A stretch of DNA of 12,782 nt from Vampirovibrionales bacterium (lineage in GTDB: Bacteria > Cyanobacteriota > Vampirovibrionia > Vampirovibrionales > JAGQHJ01), in assembly GCA_025451145.1 (NCBI GenBank), contig JANWKX010000034.1, positions 1 to 12,782 of the forward strand, written 5' to 3'. The notes under the pieces are model-generated. The model saw only the letters and a list, made by a program, of their open reading frames with translations, was not told where the DNA came from and did not search any database. The position numbers were made by a program, and so were the translations under genes. Below are positions 1-6,898 of the stretch, piece after piece (the stretch's first letter is position 1; every line of letters starts with the position of its first letter).

Positions 1-332
1 CCATGGAGCCAATCAAAAAGCTCTCGTGCAGCCACATAGTAAAAATTCTCTTGTAGGATTCTGCTTAAACCCGCCATGGCAAATGGATCCCAAAGGGCCG
101 GATGATTCGGGAGCAATAACTGGCGCTGGCCCTTTAGGTTGTCTAAGCGTTGAAGGGACTCATTGTCAACCTCTAGGGATAATCCGCCCAACAATTTTTG
201 GAATACGTAAGGTAAAACCCAGTGGACAAATCGCTGAAATAAAGGACTGGGCTTTGGTGGGATAAATCCCCAAGTTTCTGTCGAAAGCGATGGCTGAAAA
301 ATGCGCTTTCGATACTGATAAAAAATGGACAT
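1..332 (-). CDS. PlsC-like glycerolipid acyltransferase, N-terminal part (runs off left edge)
   Basis: Reading the minus strand from ATG at 332-330 gives 110 codons with no stop before the window edge, so only the N-terminal part is visible. Residues 76-82 read NHPALWD, the NH-x4-D catalytic box of lysophospholipid acyltransferases (H77 and D82 form the charge relay), followed by a typical stretch FYYVAARELFDW at 97-108. Such enzymes move an acyl chain onto lysophosphatidate or a related acceptor at the membrane. In-frame stops at 356-354 and 344-342 fix the start at this ATG, although no strong SD precedes it. It is last in the minus-strand run, 111 bases after panC. The first 75 residues hold a hydrophobic or amphipathic patch around 35-50 that could touch the membrane. 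Family assignment is firm; the exact acceptor is unknown. Confidence 0.85.
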   Translation of the reverse strand, partial: MSIFYQYRKRIFQPSLSTETWGFIPPKPSPLFQRFVHWVLPYVFQKLLGGLSLEVDNESLQRLDNLKGQRQLLLPNHPALWDPFAMAGLSRILQENFYYVAARELFDWLH

Positions 333-380
333 TGGCGGCTTTCAACCTACTCGTTAAAACGGCACCCCATTCTTGAAGTG

Positions 381-389
381 ATTGTATCA
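381..389 (-). promoter_or_regulatory. Possible extended -10 element before the acyltransferase gene
   Basis: On the minus strand the sequence reads TGATACAAT, an extended -10 (TGN plus TACAAT, 5 of 6 to consensus), about 50 bases upstream of the acyltransferase ATG. No good -35 is seen at 16-18 bases. It could give the gene its own transcript in addition to read-through from panC. Confidence 0.3.
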
Positions 390-443
390 TGCCCATTTAG
401 CGCAAGGCTGATGCAGATGGGTTGTCTCAATAGCGAACACGTC

Positions 444-1352
444 CTAAACGGTCAGCTGCATTAATGCCCCATCTCTATCTGGAAGCACCAATGGTTCATT
501 AATAAGGGTGTTATCAATCAATCGAACGTTTCCAATTTGGGCCGCAACAAGAATACGGGTATCTTCATCCAAAATCTCTGTGGGGAGAAAGGTTTCCCGA
601 TGGACCGCGCCGAGGTACTCCAACTGAAAATCAGGATAAAGACCTTCATTTAAAACACTTTCCATCGCCAGTTTTAGTGCTTCATCGGTGGTTTCCATGC
701 CCTGCTTATACAATTCCTGAATGGTTGCAAGGAGTCGAAAAAGGAGCCTCGCCTGATGTCGATCGGAAGCAGAGGACAAATAGCTATTTCTTGAGCTTTT
801 TGCCAGGCCATCAGGTTCCCGAACAGTGGGGGCGGGAACAATTTGGACAGGCAAGTTTAAGTCCGAAACCATTCGACGAATCACGGCGAACTGTTGGGCG
901 TCTTTTTCCCCAAAGATGGCAAATTGAGGCTGTACCAACTGAAATAGCTTTAACACAATTGTTGCAACACCGGTAAAATGGCCTGGCCGACTTAAACCAC
1001 AGAACTGATTCACCAGCTCAATGGGTGGAACGACCTGGGTTAAGGAGACCCATCCCTTTGGATGCAGCGCTTGGGTATCAGGGTAAAAGACCAGGTCAAC
1101 GCCCAGAGACTCACACAATTCCAAATCCGCTTCCCGGGTTCTGGGATACCGTTGAAAATCTTCATTCGGGCCAAATTGAAGCGGATTTACATAAATACTG
1201 ACAATGACTTTCGACCCAACAGATTTCGCCTTCTCCATCAGGCTCAGGTGGCCGCCGTGAAGTGCCCCCATGGTGGGCACAAAGGCAATGGTTTCGTTCT
1301 TCCAACGCTGGCGGATTGCGCTGAAGGATTCAATGGATTCAACGATTTTCAT
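444..1352 (-). CDS. panC: Pantothenate synthetase (pantoate--beta-alanine ligase)
   Basis: This cytosolic enzyme joins pantoate and beta-alanine with ATP, through a pantoyl-adenylate, to make pantothenate for CoA. Seen here: the TMGALHGGH nucleotide-binding box at residues 27-35 (HxGH signature H32/H35), YVNPLQFGPNEDF, the pantoate-loop region SRPGHFTGVAT, FGEKDAQQ, and the late signature REPDGLAKSSRNSYL. The length of 302 residues is slightly above the usual 280-290. I chose ATG 1352 because PanC proteins begin M-K-I-x-x close to the HxGH box. A TTG at 1385 would add 11 residues and has only a weak AAGAG upstream. With ATG 1352 the gene overlaps the end of panB by 14 bases, which suggests translational coupling. 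The enzyme acts after PanB and a ketopantoate reductase, which is not in this window. Confidence 0.95.
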   Translation of the reverse strand: MKIVESIESFSAIRQRWKNETIAFVPTMGALHGGHLSLMEKAKSVGSKVIVSIYVNPLQFGPNEDFQRYPRTREADLELCESLGVDLVFYPDTQALHPKGWVSLTQVVPPIELVNQFCGLSRPGHFTGVATIVLKLFQLVQPQFAIFGEKDAQQFAVIRRMVSDLNLPVQIVPAPTVREPDGLAKSSRNSYLSSASDRHQARLLFRLLATIQELYKQGMETTDEALKLAMESVLNEGLYPDFQLEYLGAVHRETFLPTEILDEDTRILVAAQIGNVRLIDNTLINEPLVLPDRDGALMQLTV

Positions 1353-2244
1353 AGGAAAACACTTGCGTTGAGGATGATTGTTCAAGCACTCTTAAGGCGT
1401 CCATTTCCTCCATTGGAAAATGAAAGGACTCTTGGTTCGGGTGAGGGAACTCGCCACTTAAAATATCTAAGGCATATTGCTTCACGGCAGCCTGTATGTT
1501 GGCGCCAACCTGGGCATAGGTTCTCACAAACTTAGGTTTGAAATCCGGGAAACGCCCCAAGAAATCATCGATGACAAGGATTTGGCCATCACAGCCTGGT
1601 CCGGCCCCAATACCGATGGTGGGAATCGATAAGATCCGGCTCACCAGATCCGCCACTTCAGTAGGAACCATTTCCAGAACCACGGCAAAGGCGCCTGCGG
1701 CTTCAAGGGCTCTGGCATCCGCCACTAATTTCCGTACGGCTGGCATCGATTTCCCTTGGACCTTATAACCGCCCAGGGTTTGTACAGATTGCGGGGTAAA
1801 GCCCAAATGTCCCATCACGGGGATACCCATTTCCGTAAGGCGCTGGACCAGTTCAAGGGTCATTGGGGTTGCACCTTCGATTTTAACCGCAGAGGCCTGC
1901 CCTTCTTGCATCATTCGGGCAGCATTGGCAATGGCGGAAGGTATATCGATATTCGTACTTGAAAAAGGCATATCCACAAGAAGCAATGCCCTTTGGGTCC
2001 CGCGGCGAACCGCCTTTAAGTGATGAAGCATGTCTTCCATGGTAACACTCAGGGTATTCTCATACCCTAAAACAACCATCCCTAATGAGTCTCCCACCAG
2101 AATAAAATCAACAACCCCTGTCTCATCCAACAGCTTTGCCGTACTGTAATCATACGCTGTCAGGGAGACGATTTTTTCACCCTGTTCTTTTTTGGTGATT
2201 AACTGTTGGGGAGTGATACGGCGCTGGCGCATTGCAACGGACAT
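1339..2244 (-). CDS. panB: 3-methyl-2-oxobutanoate hydroxymethyltransferase (ketopantoate synthesis)
   Basis: PanB transfers a hydroxymethyl group from 5,10-methylenetetrahydrofolate to 2-oxoisovalerate, giving ketopantoate, the first committed step to pantothenate. It is a TIM-barrel enzyme of 301 residues. Visible family features: SLTAYDYSTA (27-36), VGDSLGMVVLGY with metal-binding D52, DMPF with D91, KIEGA with E123, GHLGFTPQ (145-152), and VLEMVP with the expected catalytic glutamate E191, then GIGAGPGCDGQ. The body ends near the usual point; about 24 extra residues follow, and the last part of that tail overlaps panC. The start at ATG 2244 has a purine-rich GAGGGAAG stretch upstream; a second Met at residue 5 is possible. 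It lies 43 bases after the yvcK-like gene, so it is probably co-transcribed with it, and panC follows with overlap. Confidence 0.96.
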   Translation of the reverse strand: MSVAMRQRRITPQQLITKKEQGEKIVSLTAYDYSTAKLLDETGVVDFILVGDSLGMVVLGYENTLSVTMEDMLHHLKAVRRGTQRALLLVDMPFSSTNIDIPSAIANAARMMQEGQASAVKIEGATPMTLELVQRLTEMGIPVMGHLGFTPQSVQTLGGYKVQGKSMPAVRKLVADARALEAAGAFAVVLEMVPTEVADLVSRILSIPTIGIGAGPGCDGQILVIDDFLGRFPDFKPKFVRTYAQVGANIQAAVKQYALDILSGEFPHPNQESFHFPMEEMDALRVLEQSSSTQVFSYENR

Positions 2245-2287
2245 ATTGGCTTCTTCCCTCTGGACACCTTTTTTTTCAAGCCTGATC

Positions 2288-3670
2288 TTAAATCTGAATC
2301 AAATCTTTTTCAAGGGAATTTTCAGAATCCTGGTTTGACTGATCCTTTCCGCCTTGAAGCACCTTCATTTTACGGCGATATTCCTTTTTGAACCAATGAA
2401 TGATGCTCCGGGACAATCGTTTTGAGTTATGCCGAATGGAATGCCCCTCATCCACCAAAACCCTTTCAATAAGGCCCATGCCCATTGCCTCCAAGCGCTC
2501 CCTATCAATTACCACGGGAACCGAACCGGATTCTTTATATTTTTCAACCAGTCGCTCAGGAATCCAGTTATTGACCACCACGGCATCAACAAGGTGCTTA
2601 TCCGGGCAATGCTCCAAGAGCACCTGAAGGTGATCGCCAACAGAATAGTTATCAGTTTCGCCGGGCTGCGTCATGACGTTGCAAATATAGATCTTTGGCG
2701 CCTTGCTCCTGTGAACCGCCTCTGCAACGGATGGGATTAACAGATTCGGCAATACGCTGGTATACAAGCTACCAGGGCCCAGTATAATCAACTCGGCATC
2801 CCGAATCGCCTCAATGACCTCAGGTAAGGGCTCTGGGTTTTCAGGCTCGCAACGCACTTTGATAATGCGCGACGTTGCGCCGGGAATTTGAGACTCTCCC
2901 TGGATCTCGTCCCCGTTTTCAAGGGTGGCGACCAGGCAAAGATTATCCAAAGACGCCGGTAAAACCCGCCCTCGAATATTGAGTACCTTGGAGGATTCCT
3001 TGACGGCTTGAACCATATTGCCTGTAATGGCACAGAGGACAGAAAGAAAAAGATTGCCGAATGAATGGCCTGCCAGGCCGTGGCCGGATTTGAACCGGTA
3101 CTGAAACAGCTCCGTAATCAACTGTTCTTCATCCGCAAGGGCAGCGATACAGTTGCGAATATCGCCAGGGGGAATGATCCCAAATTCCTGACGAAGGCGA
3201 CCAGAACTCCCACCATCATCTGCGACGGTAACGATGGCCGTAATATTACTTGTATAATGCTTTAAACCTAACAATAATGTGGATAATCCTGTACCGCCCC
3301 CAATGGCAACAATATGGGGGCCGTGGAGTAACTTATTTCTTCGGTATAATGCTTCCAGTAGATCGGGATCCGTTCCGGCGCCCAATGCTTCGTACAGGGT
3401 AAAAGTCGTTTGACGAAATCCAACCAGTAGCATCGCTAAACCACCCAGGCAGAGGACCGAACCGCTGAGCCATGATGGAATTTTAGGCGCAACGGCTTTA
3501 ATCAAGTCAATGGTCAGGGTAATAGGCTGTAAGTTGAGCAACAAGGCCGTCCCGACGACGATAAAAACAAAACCTGTGATTAAAATACCAAGCCATCGTT
3601 TGATGTAGAGACCCGGTAGCAGCCAGGTGGCTTGTTTATACCATTGCTTAAAAGGTGGTTCAGGCTTCAT
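2288..3670 (-). CDS. yvcK: YvcK/CofD-like gluconeogenesis-factor protein with N-terminal membrane anchor
   Basis: The C-terminal two thirds match the YvcK branch of the CofD (2-phospho-L-lactate transferase-like) family: VAIGGGTGLSTLL (121-133), ADDGGSSGRLR (150-160), PPGDIRN (167-173), GHSFGNL, and LGPGSLYTSVLPNLL. In Bacillus, YvcK binds UDP-sugars and is needed on gluconeogenic carbon sources, with a role in cell-wall synthesis. Here an extra domain of about 115 residues precedes it, with two likely membrane helices (about 27-46 and 67-85), so the Rossmann-like domain is probably tethered to the membrane. Bacillus YvcK is about 317 residues; this is 460. I chose ATG 3670, just after the rapZ stop with GGGA upstream; TTG 3718 would add 16 residues and overlap rapZ by 28 bases. 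The whiA gene that follows yvcK in Firmicutes is absent; panB follows instead. Confidence 0.9.
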   Translation of the reverse strand: MKPEPPFKQWYKQATWLLPGLYIKRWLGILITGFVFIVVGTALLLNLQPITLTIDLIKAVAPKIPSWLSGSVLCLGGLAMLLVGFRQTTFTLYEALGAGTDPDLLEALYRRNKLLHGPHIVAIGGGTGLSTLLLGLKHYTSNITAIVTVADDGGSSGRLRQEFGIIPPGDIRNCIAALADEEQLITELFQYRFKSGHGLAGHSFGNLFLSVLCAITGNMVQAVKESSKVLNIRGRVLPASLDNLCLVATLENGDEIQGESQIPGATSRIIKVRCEPENPEPLPEVIEAIRDAELIILGPGSLYTSVLPNLLIPSVAEAVHRSKAPKIYICNVMTQPGETDNYSVGDHLQVLLEHCPDKHLVDAVVVNNWIPERLVEKYKESGSVPVVIDRERLEAMGMGLIERVLVDEGHSIRHNSKRLSRSIIHWFKKEYRRKMKVLQGGKDQSNQDSENSLEKDLIQI

Positions 3671-3690
3671 GTTGGGTCCCAATAGTCCTA

Positions 3691-4587
3691 CTACTGAAGT
3701 GCTGGCTGTTTTGGCCAATGGTGCTGTTCTCGGTGAACAACATGAACCTGGTAATCCGGAAAAGCTTGCTTAAGGAATTCTGAGATTGCCATTGTCATTG
3801 CCACTGAACGATGCTGCCCGCCTGTACAGCCAATTCCTATCGTAATTCGTGTTTTTCCCTGCTTCTGGTATAAGGGCAGACTATGAGCAAGTAAATTCTG
3901 CCAATGGGTTAAAAATACTTCGGTCTCCGGAAAGCTGAAAATATAATCTTTGACGTCTTGATCAAGGCCAGTCTGAGGCCTCAGGCGCTCGTCATAAAAC
4001 GGATTCGGTAGAAACCGCATATCAAAGACCATTTCAGCATCCGATGGAACACCATGCTTAAATCCAAAGGAGGCCAACGTCACGACCATGGGCATTAACG
4101 CCAGATCAATTTTAAGAATTTTCGCAATTTTATGGCGTAGTTCGCGAGAGGATGTCGTACTGGTATCAATATGATAGTCACTCAGTGTCTTAAGGGCTGA
4201 AAAAACCATCTGCTCATGATCAATGGCAGACAATCGGCTGTCTTTCTCATAGGGGTGAGATTTCTCAGAGGCAGAGAAGCGTTGAAGCAAGACTTCAGAA
4301 GGGGTACTCAGATACAGAAACTTTAAATCCGGATGGGTCACCTTCAGGGATTTCAATTGCGATAATGCCTCTTCAGGAGAAACCCGTTGAGGATTAATCT
4401 CTGGCGACAGAGCCGCAGGTCTGTTTTCAGCCTGGGCCATCGCAAGTAGTTGTTCCAAGCCGTTCAAGGCCGCACCACTGACGGTCATGTATCCAAATTC
4501 TCGAAATGCCTGTAGGGCTGTCGTTAAGCCTGAGCCATGAGGGCCGTAAACCAGAAATGAGGGTGATTCATTAAGGGCTATAGCCAT
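3691..4587 (-). CDS. rapZ: RapZ/YvcJ family protein with degenerate P-loop
   Basis: The C-terminal half is a clear RapZ domain: SFGFKHGVPSDAEMVFDMRFLPNP (173-196, allowing substitutions), LRPQTGLDQDV, and GIGCTGGQHRSV (251-262), which carries the conserved C254, H259 and R260. In enterobacteria this domain binds RNA and RNase E and controls glucosamine-6-phosphate synthase; in Bacillus, YvcJ is a nucleotide-binding protein. The N-terminal kinase-like half is worn. The Walker A region reads GPHGSGLT (15-22), with Leu where Lys is expected, and the usual C-V-D-N-L-P stretch after it is TVSGAAL. Some N-domain marks survive (RFSASEKSHPY, YHIDTS). The start ATG 4587 has AGGAAG 6 bases upstream and overlaps the preceding gene by 10 bases. 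Length 298 is normal. The family call is sure; ATPase/GTPase activity is doubtful. Confidence 0.88.
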   Translation of the reverse strand: MAIALNESPSFLVYGPHGSGLTTALQAFREFGYMTVSGAALNGLEQLLAMAQAENRPAALSPEINPQRVSPEEALSQLKSLKVTHPDLKFLYLSTPSEVLLQRFSASEKSHPYEKDSRLSAIDHEQMVFSALKTLSDYHIDTSTTSSRELRHKIAKILKIDLALMPMVVTLASFGFKHGVPSDAEMVFDMRFLPNPFYDERLRPQTGLDQDVKDYIFSFPETEVFLTHWQNLLAHSLPLYQKQGKTRITIGIGCTGGQHRSVAMTMAISEFLKQAFPDYQVHVVHREQHHWPKQPALQ

Positions 4588-5402
4588 CCTGAACTTCCTG
4601 CGCTTAACAGTGACAAGGGGACGGGTTGTCCTAAAATGGCGCTAATCCGCTCACCTATCATCATATTGCCCTGGAGTTTCGGGCTTAAATGCATGGTTTT
4701 AGAATTAATCTTAATCACCTGACCATCCTCAGCCGTAATAGAACCCTGAGTTACCAACTGCTTCACTTGCTCAATGACCGCTTGGGGATGCAGGTTCTCG
4801 TTAAACCGATCTAAAACAATCACGCCTTGGGTATCCACCCGTTTCCCCAGGTACACTTCAGGCGAAAATTGCAGATTGACTTCTGATTGAAGTACGGACA
4901 TCAAAGGTGTAATGGGAACAATCAGGCTTGTCCATGGGTCAAACTGATGCACAGCCTTGGCAACCGTTAATGCAACGTCCTGATTATTAATAAAGGCAGA
5001 ATATAGGGCGCCATGGGGCCGGACATGTTCCATCTGCAAGCCTTGCGCTTTACAGAGTGCTGAAAAGCCTCCTAATTGCATTAAAATCCAGGCATTCAAT
5101 TCTTCAGCTGAGATATCCATGGGCTGGTATCCATAATGAATGGGATCGGGATAGGCAATATGGGCTCCAATGACACAGTTATTCCGCTTTGCGGTTTCAA
5201 TGTCTTTCAAGACCCTGGCCGGATCGCTGTCATGAACCGCACATGGGATATTGACAGAACTGACATAGTGGAGCAAAGTGCGTTCTTTTCCTTCAAAAAA
5301 AGCACGATCCGCGGTTTGCCCAAAATCGGTATTGAGGTCGATAAAACGGTTTACTTTAGGAGCGTTAGCAGGCTTCTTAACCGTGTCTGAAAGTCTGGCC
5401 AT
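4578..5402 (-). CDS. Diverged LamB/YcsF (PxpA-like) family protein
   Basis: The first half follows the LamB/YcsF fold, known from PxpA, the 5-oxoprolinase subunit A: FIDLNTDFGQ (20-29), VNIPCAVHDSDP (50-61, where PxpA has N-I-A-C-G-F-H-A-G-D), GAHIAYPD (79-86), and RPHGALYSAF (128-137). N51, C54, H57 and D60 are kept, as is the PHGALY box. The second half is weaker: the E-V-F-A-D-R motif appears as EVYLGKR, and the C-terminal T-I-C-x-H-G-D motif appears as KTMHLSPKL. No pxpB or pxpC partner is seen. Length 274 is close to the family norm of about 250. The start ATG 5402 has AAGGA 5 bases upstream and a promoter further up, so this is the first gene of the minus-strand run; it overlaps rapZ by 10 bases. 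It may be a PxpA relative with changed substrate. Confidence 0.75.
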   Translation of the reverse strand: MARLSDTVKKPANAPKVNRFIDLNTDFGQTADRAFFEGKERTLLHYVSSVNIPCAVHDSDPARVLKDIETAKRNNCVIGAHIAYPDPIHYGYQPMDISAEELNAWILMQLGGFSALCKAQGLQMEHVRPHGALYSAFINNQDVALTVAKAVHQFDPWTSLIVPITPLMSVLQSEVNLQFSPEVYLGKRVDTQGVIVLDRFNENLHPQAVIEQVKQLVTQGSITAEDGQVIKINSKTMHLSPKLQGNMMIGERISAILGQPVPLSLLSAGSSGWL

Positions 5403-5433
5403 AAAAATCCTTAATGCGTTTACTTGTATTGAG

Positions 5434-5462
5434 ATTGTAATGGAGTTATACCCCTACGGCAA
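5434..5462 (-). promoter_or_regulatory. Sigma-70-type promoter of the pxpA-like/rapZ/yvcK/pan run
   Basis: On the minus strand, -35 TTGCCG (5457-5462, 4 of 6) and -10 TACAAT (5434-5439, 5 of 6) are separated by exactly 17 bases, with the -10 about 31 bases before the ATG at 5402. This fits a leader of roughly 25 bases containing the AAGGA SD. A second box, TATAAC (5445-5450), lies between them but has no matching -35. Confidence 0.5.
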
Positions 5463-5578
5463 GTTTGTTGCCTAAGTAGCCAAGGAAGCGATCACTTCAT
5501 TCTATGCGCTTCAGGCCACCTGTTACAACATAAAATTAGGAACAAACAGCCGGTTCTTGCCTGCTATGTTACATCAAA

Positions 5579-6193
5579 ATGCACGACATAATGTTATTTC
5601 AGGTCAATCAATGTAAAAAAAATAAGGAGTGTAGCTGCCTATTCTTGAATCTAGCTTTAGCTTTACTTTTTATTGTTTCTTTCATAAGATATGGCCTTGC
5701 TAATACTGCTATTGAACAAAAGGACACAATTGTGAAAATATCCTTTGCCCAACCCTATTCAGTCCATCTGAATACAAATAACCGCCATTCAGAAGCTTCT
5801 CCAGTATTTGCGGCCGCCGCTTTGCCTTCTAAACGAGTCACCTCGATGAGGGCGTTTCTGGAGACCCCTTTGGATGATTTAGAATTGACTGGGCAAGGCT
5901 TGGTTCAGCTAATCAAGGATATTGGCAATGACAACCTCCAGCGAAGGAAAGCTGAGAAACCTCTCGTTCATTTGCTTAAAGGGCTTGCAGGGGTTGATCC
6001 GGTTGGTTTTGTGAACCCAGATGCCTTATTTGCCTATCAAAGCCAAGTTTTAGCGTGTCTCTCCTCAGGTTCTGCCAATGCCGTTAAAAAGGCATTACAA
6101 GCAGGTCACGATGCGGGCGTCATTTCAATTCGCCCAAACTTCTCAAATCCATTTGACCCCATTATTATCGCGAACCACCAGTCGGTTCATTAA
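5579..6193 (+). CDS. Hypothetical secreted or membrane-anchored protein
   Basis: I do not recognise the family. The 204-residue protein has a lysine-rich start (KKNK at 13-16), a hydrophobic stretch at about 20-37 (LFLNLALALLFIVSF) and a small-residue region ANTA at 41-44, so it looks like a signal peptide or single N-terminal anchor. The remainder is soluble, with a possible helical segment (about 91-130) and the basic stretch QRRKAEK. The start is uncertain: ATG 5579 and ATG 5591 both lack an SD, while a clear AAGGAG (5624-5629) lies 15 bases before an in-frame TTG at 5645. Starting there would remove the basic n-region, so I keep an ATG. The gene is divergent from the pxpA-like gene and convergent with the next minus-strand gene. 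Confidence 0.65.
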   Translation: MHDIMLFQVNQCKKNKECSCLFLNLALALLFIVSFIRYGLANTAIEQKDTIVKISFAQPYSVHLNTNNRHSEASPVFAAAALPSKRVTSMRAFLETPLDDLELTGQGLVQLIKDIGNDNLQRRKAEKPLVHLLKGLAGVDPVGFVNPDALFAYQSQVLACLSSGSANAVKKALQAGHDAGVISIRPNFSNPFDPIIIANHQSVH

Positions 6194-6203
6194 TGCGCAA
6201 TGC

Positions 6204-6227
6204 GCCTTAGCTAGGATTGTCTAAGGC
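6204..6227. terminator. Hairpin between convergent genes, possible bidirectional terminator
   Basis: GCCTTAG and CTAAGGC form perfect 7-bp arms around a 10-base loop, 10 bases after the stop of the plus-strand gene. The hairpin contains the TAG stop of the minus-strand gene (6221-6223). There is no U-tract on either side, so it is not a canonical intrinsic terminator, but its position between two converging ends fits transcript-end formation or stabilisation. Confidence 0.4.
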
Positions 6228-6679
6228 AACAGAGCAGAATCGATATCATCTAGCTTAAGCGCCTTGTAAACCAGGTGTGCTAGTTCTGTGGTGACTAAGA
6301 AACGGCCGTTGGTATGAATATAATCCCACTGATTTCGATCCAGGAGTATTTTTTCCAGTTTATCCTGGAGATCCGTTAAAAATTCCACCCGTTCAAAAAG
6401 ATTATTGTCCAGCATCGCACTGGTTGCACGTTCCAGAAAGGCTATCTGGATTTTCTGGAAGGGTGCATCATCCGGCAACCCCAAATAGGTGGCAACGGCT
6501 TTAATGATGGCTTGCTGTTGCAAGGCAGATTTGTCTGTCTCGGCTGAAAATCGCACTTCTAACCGATCGGGTTGAGTTGTTTTCAGCCTCATATCAGGCT
6601 GTCTGCTCGAAACTTTTAATGCGGTTGCTTTAGAGACTGCATTTCGATTTTGAACCACATTAAAATAAACAAGACTCAT
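6221..6679 (-). CDS. Hypothetical soluble protein, 152 residues
   Basis: No family is recognised. The start is ATG 6679, preceded by GGGAG with a 7-base gap; an upstream in-frame start at 6712 would add 11 residues but lies before that SD and close to the likely transcription start. The first 28 residues contain no acidic residue and several Arg/Lys; then comes DRLEVRFSAE, after which the protein becomes acidic and helical (two or three helices, about residues 50-115), ending LDDIDSALLP. There is no signal peptide or membrane segment. The basic, acid-free leader ending near an R-F-[SG] motif resembles that of the two plus-strand paralogues just downstream, although the bodies are not alike. 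A promoter candidate lies at 6715-6744. Confidence 0.7.
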   Translation of the reverse strand: MSLVYFNVVQNRNAVSKATALKVSSRQPDMRLKTTQPDRLEVRFSAETDKSALQQQAIIKAVATYLGLPDDAPFQKIQIAFLERATSAMLDNNLFERVEFLTDLQDKLEKILLDRNQWDYIHTNGRFLVTTELAHLVYKALKLDDIDSALLP

Positions 6680-6714
6680 AAAATTTCTCCCAAACCTAAA
6701 ATTGATAAACAAGA

Positions 6715-6744
6715 ATGGTAAGTCAAAACCGATAAGGTTGGCAA
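6715..6744 (-). promoter_or_regulatory. Candidate promoter of the 152-residue hypothetical gene
   Basis: On the minus strand, TTGCCA (6739-6744, 5 of 6) and TACCAT (6715-6720, 4 of 6) are 18 bases apart. Transcription would begin near 6708, about 28 bases before ATG 6679, which favours that start over 6712. Confidence 0.35.
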
Positions 6745-6898
6745 GAAAAGCACATCAATCTTAAACGTATGAAAGCTTGCATCCTGCGTGATGGAATCAA
6801 AATAGAGGGCCAATCTATAGCTCCTTTAAGCAAATCTTCTAATTAAACTTTTGTAAATAATTGCTCCCATTTCTAGAGAATCGGGGAAATTTTTAATC

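Noticed and set aside
166..396. Minus-strand frame of 76 codons downstream of panC
   Set aside because: It overlaps the acyltransferase frame, which carries the NH-x4-D motif; this frame has no recognisable motif.
1062..1535. Plus-strand frame of 157 codons
   Set aside because: Antisense to panC and panB, whose motifs are unmistakable; composition looks like a reverse-frame shadow.
2269..2276. T8 run on the plus strand as a terminator
   Set aside because: The genes here run on the minus strand, where it reads as A8, and no stem-loop adjoins it.
2429..2740. Plus-strand frame of 103 codons
   Set aside because: Antisense to the conserved YvcK domain; no SD and no plausible protein features.
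4578..5402. Calling the first operon gene a bona fide 5-oxoprolinase subunit A
   Set aside because: Key C-terminal motifs are changed and no pxpB/pxpC gene is adjacent, so only the family can be claimed.
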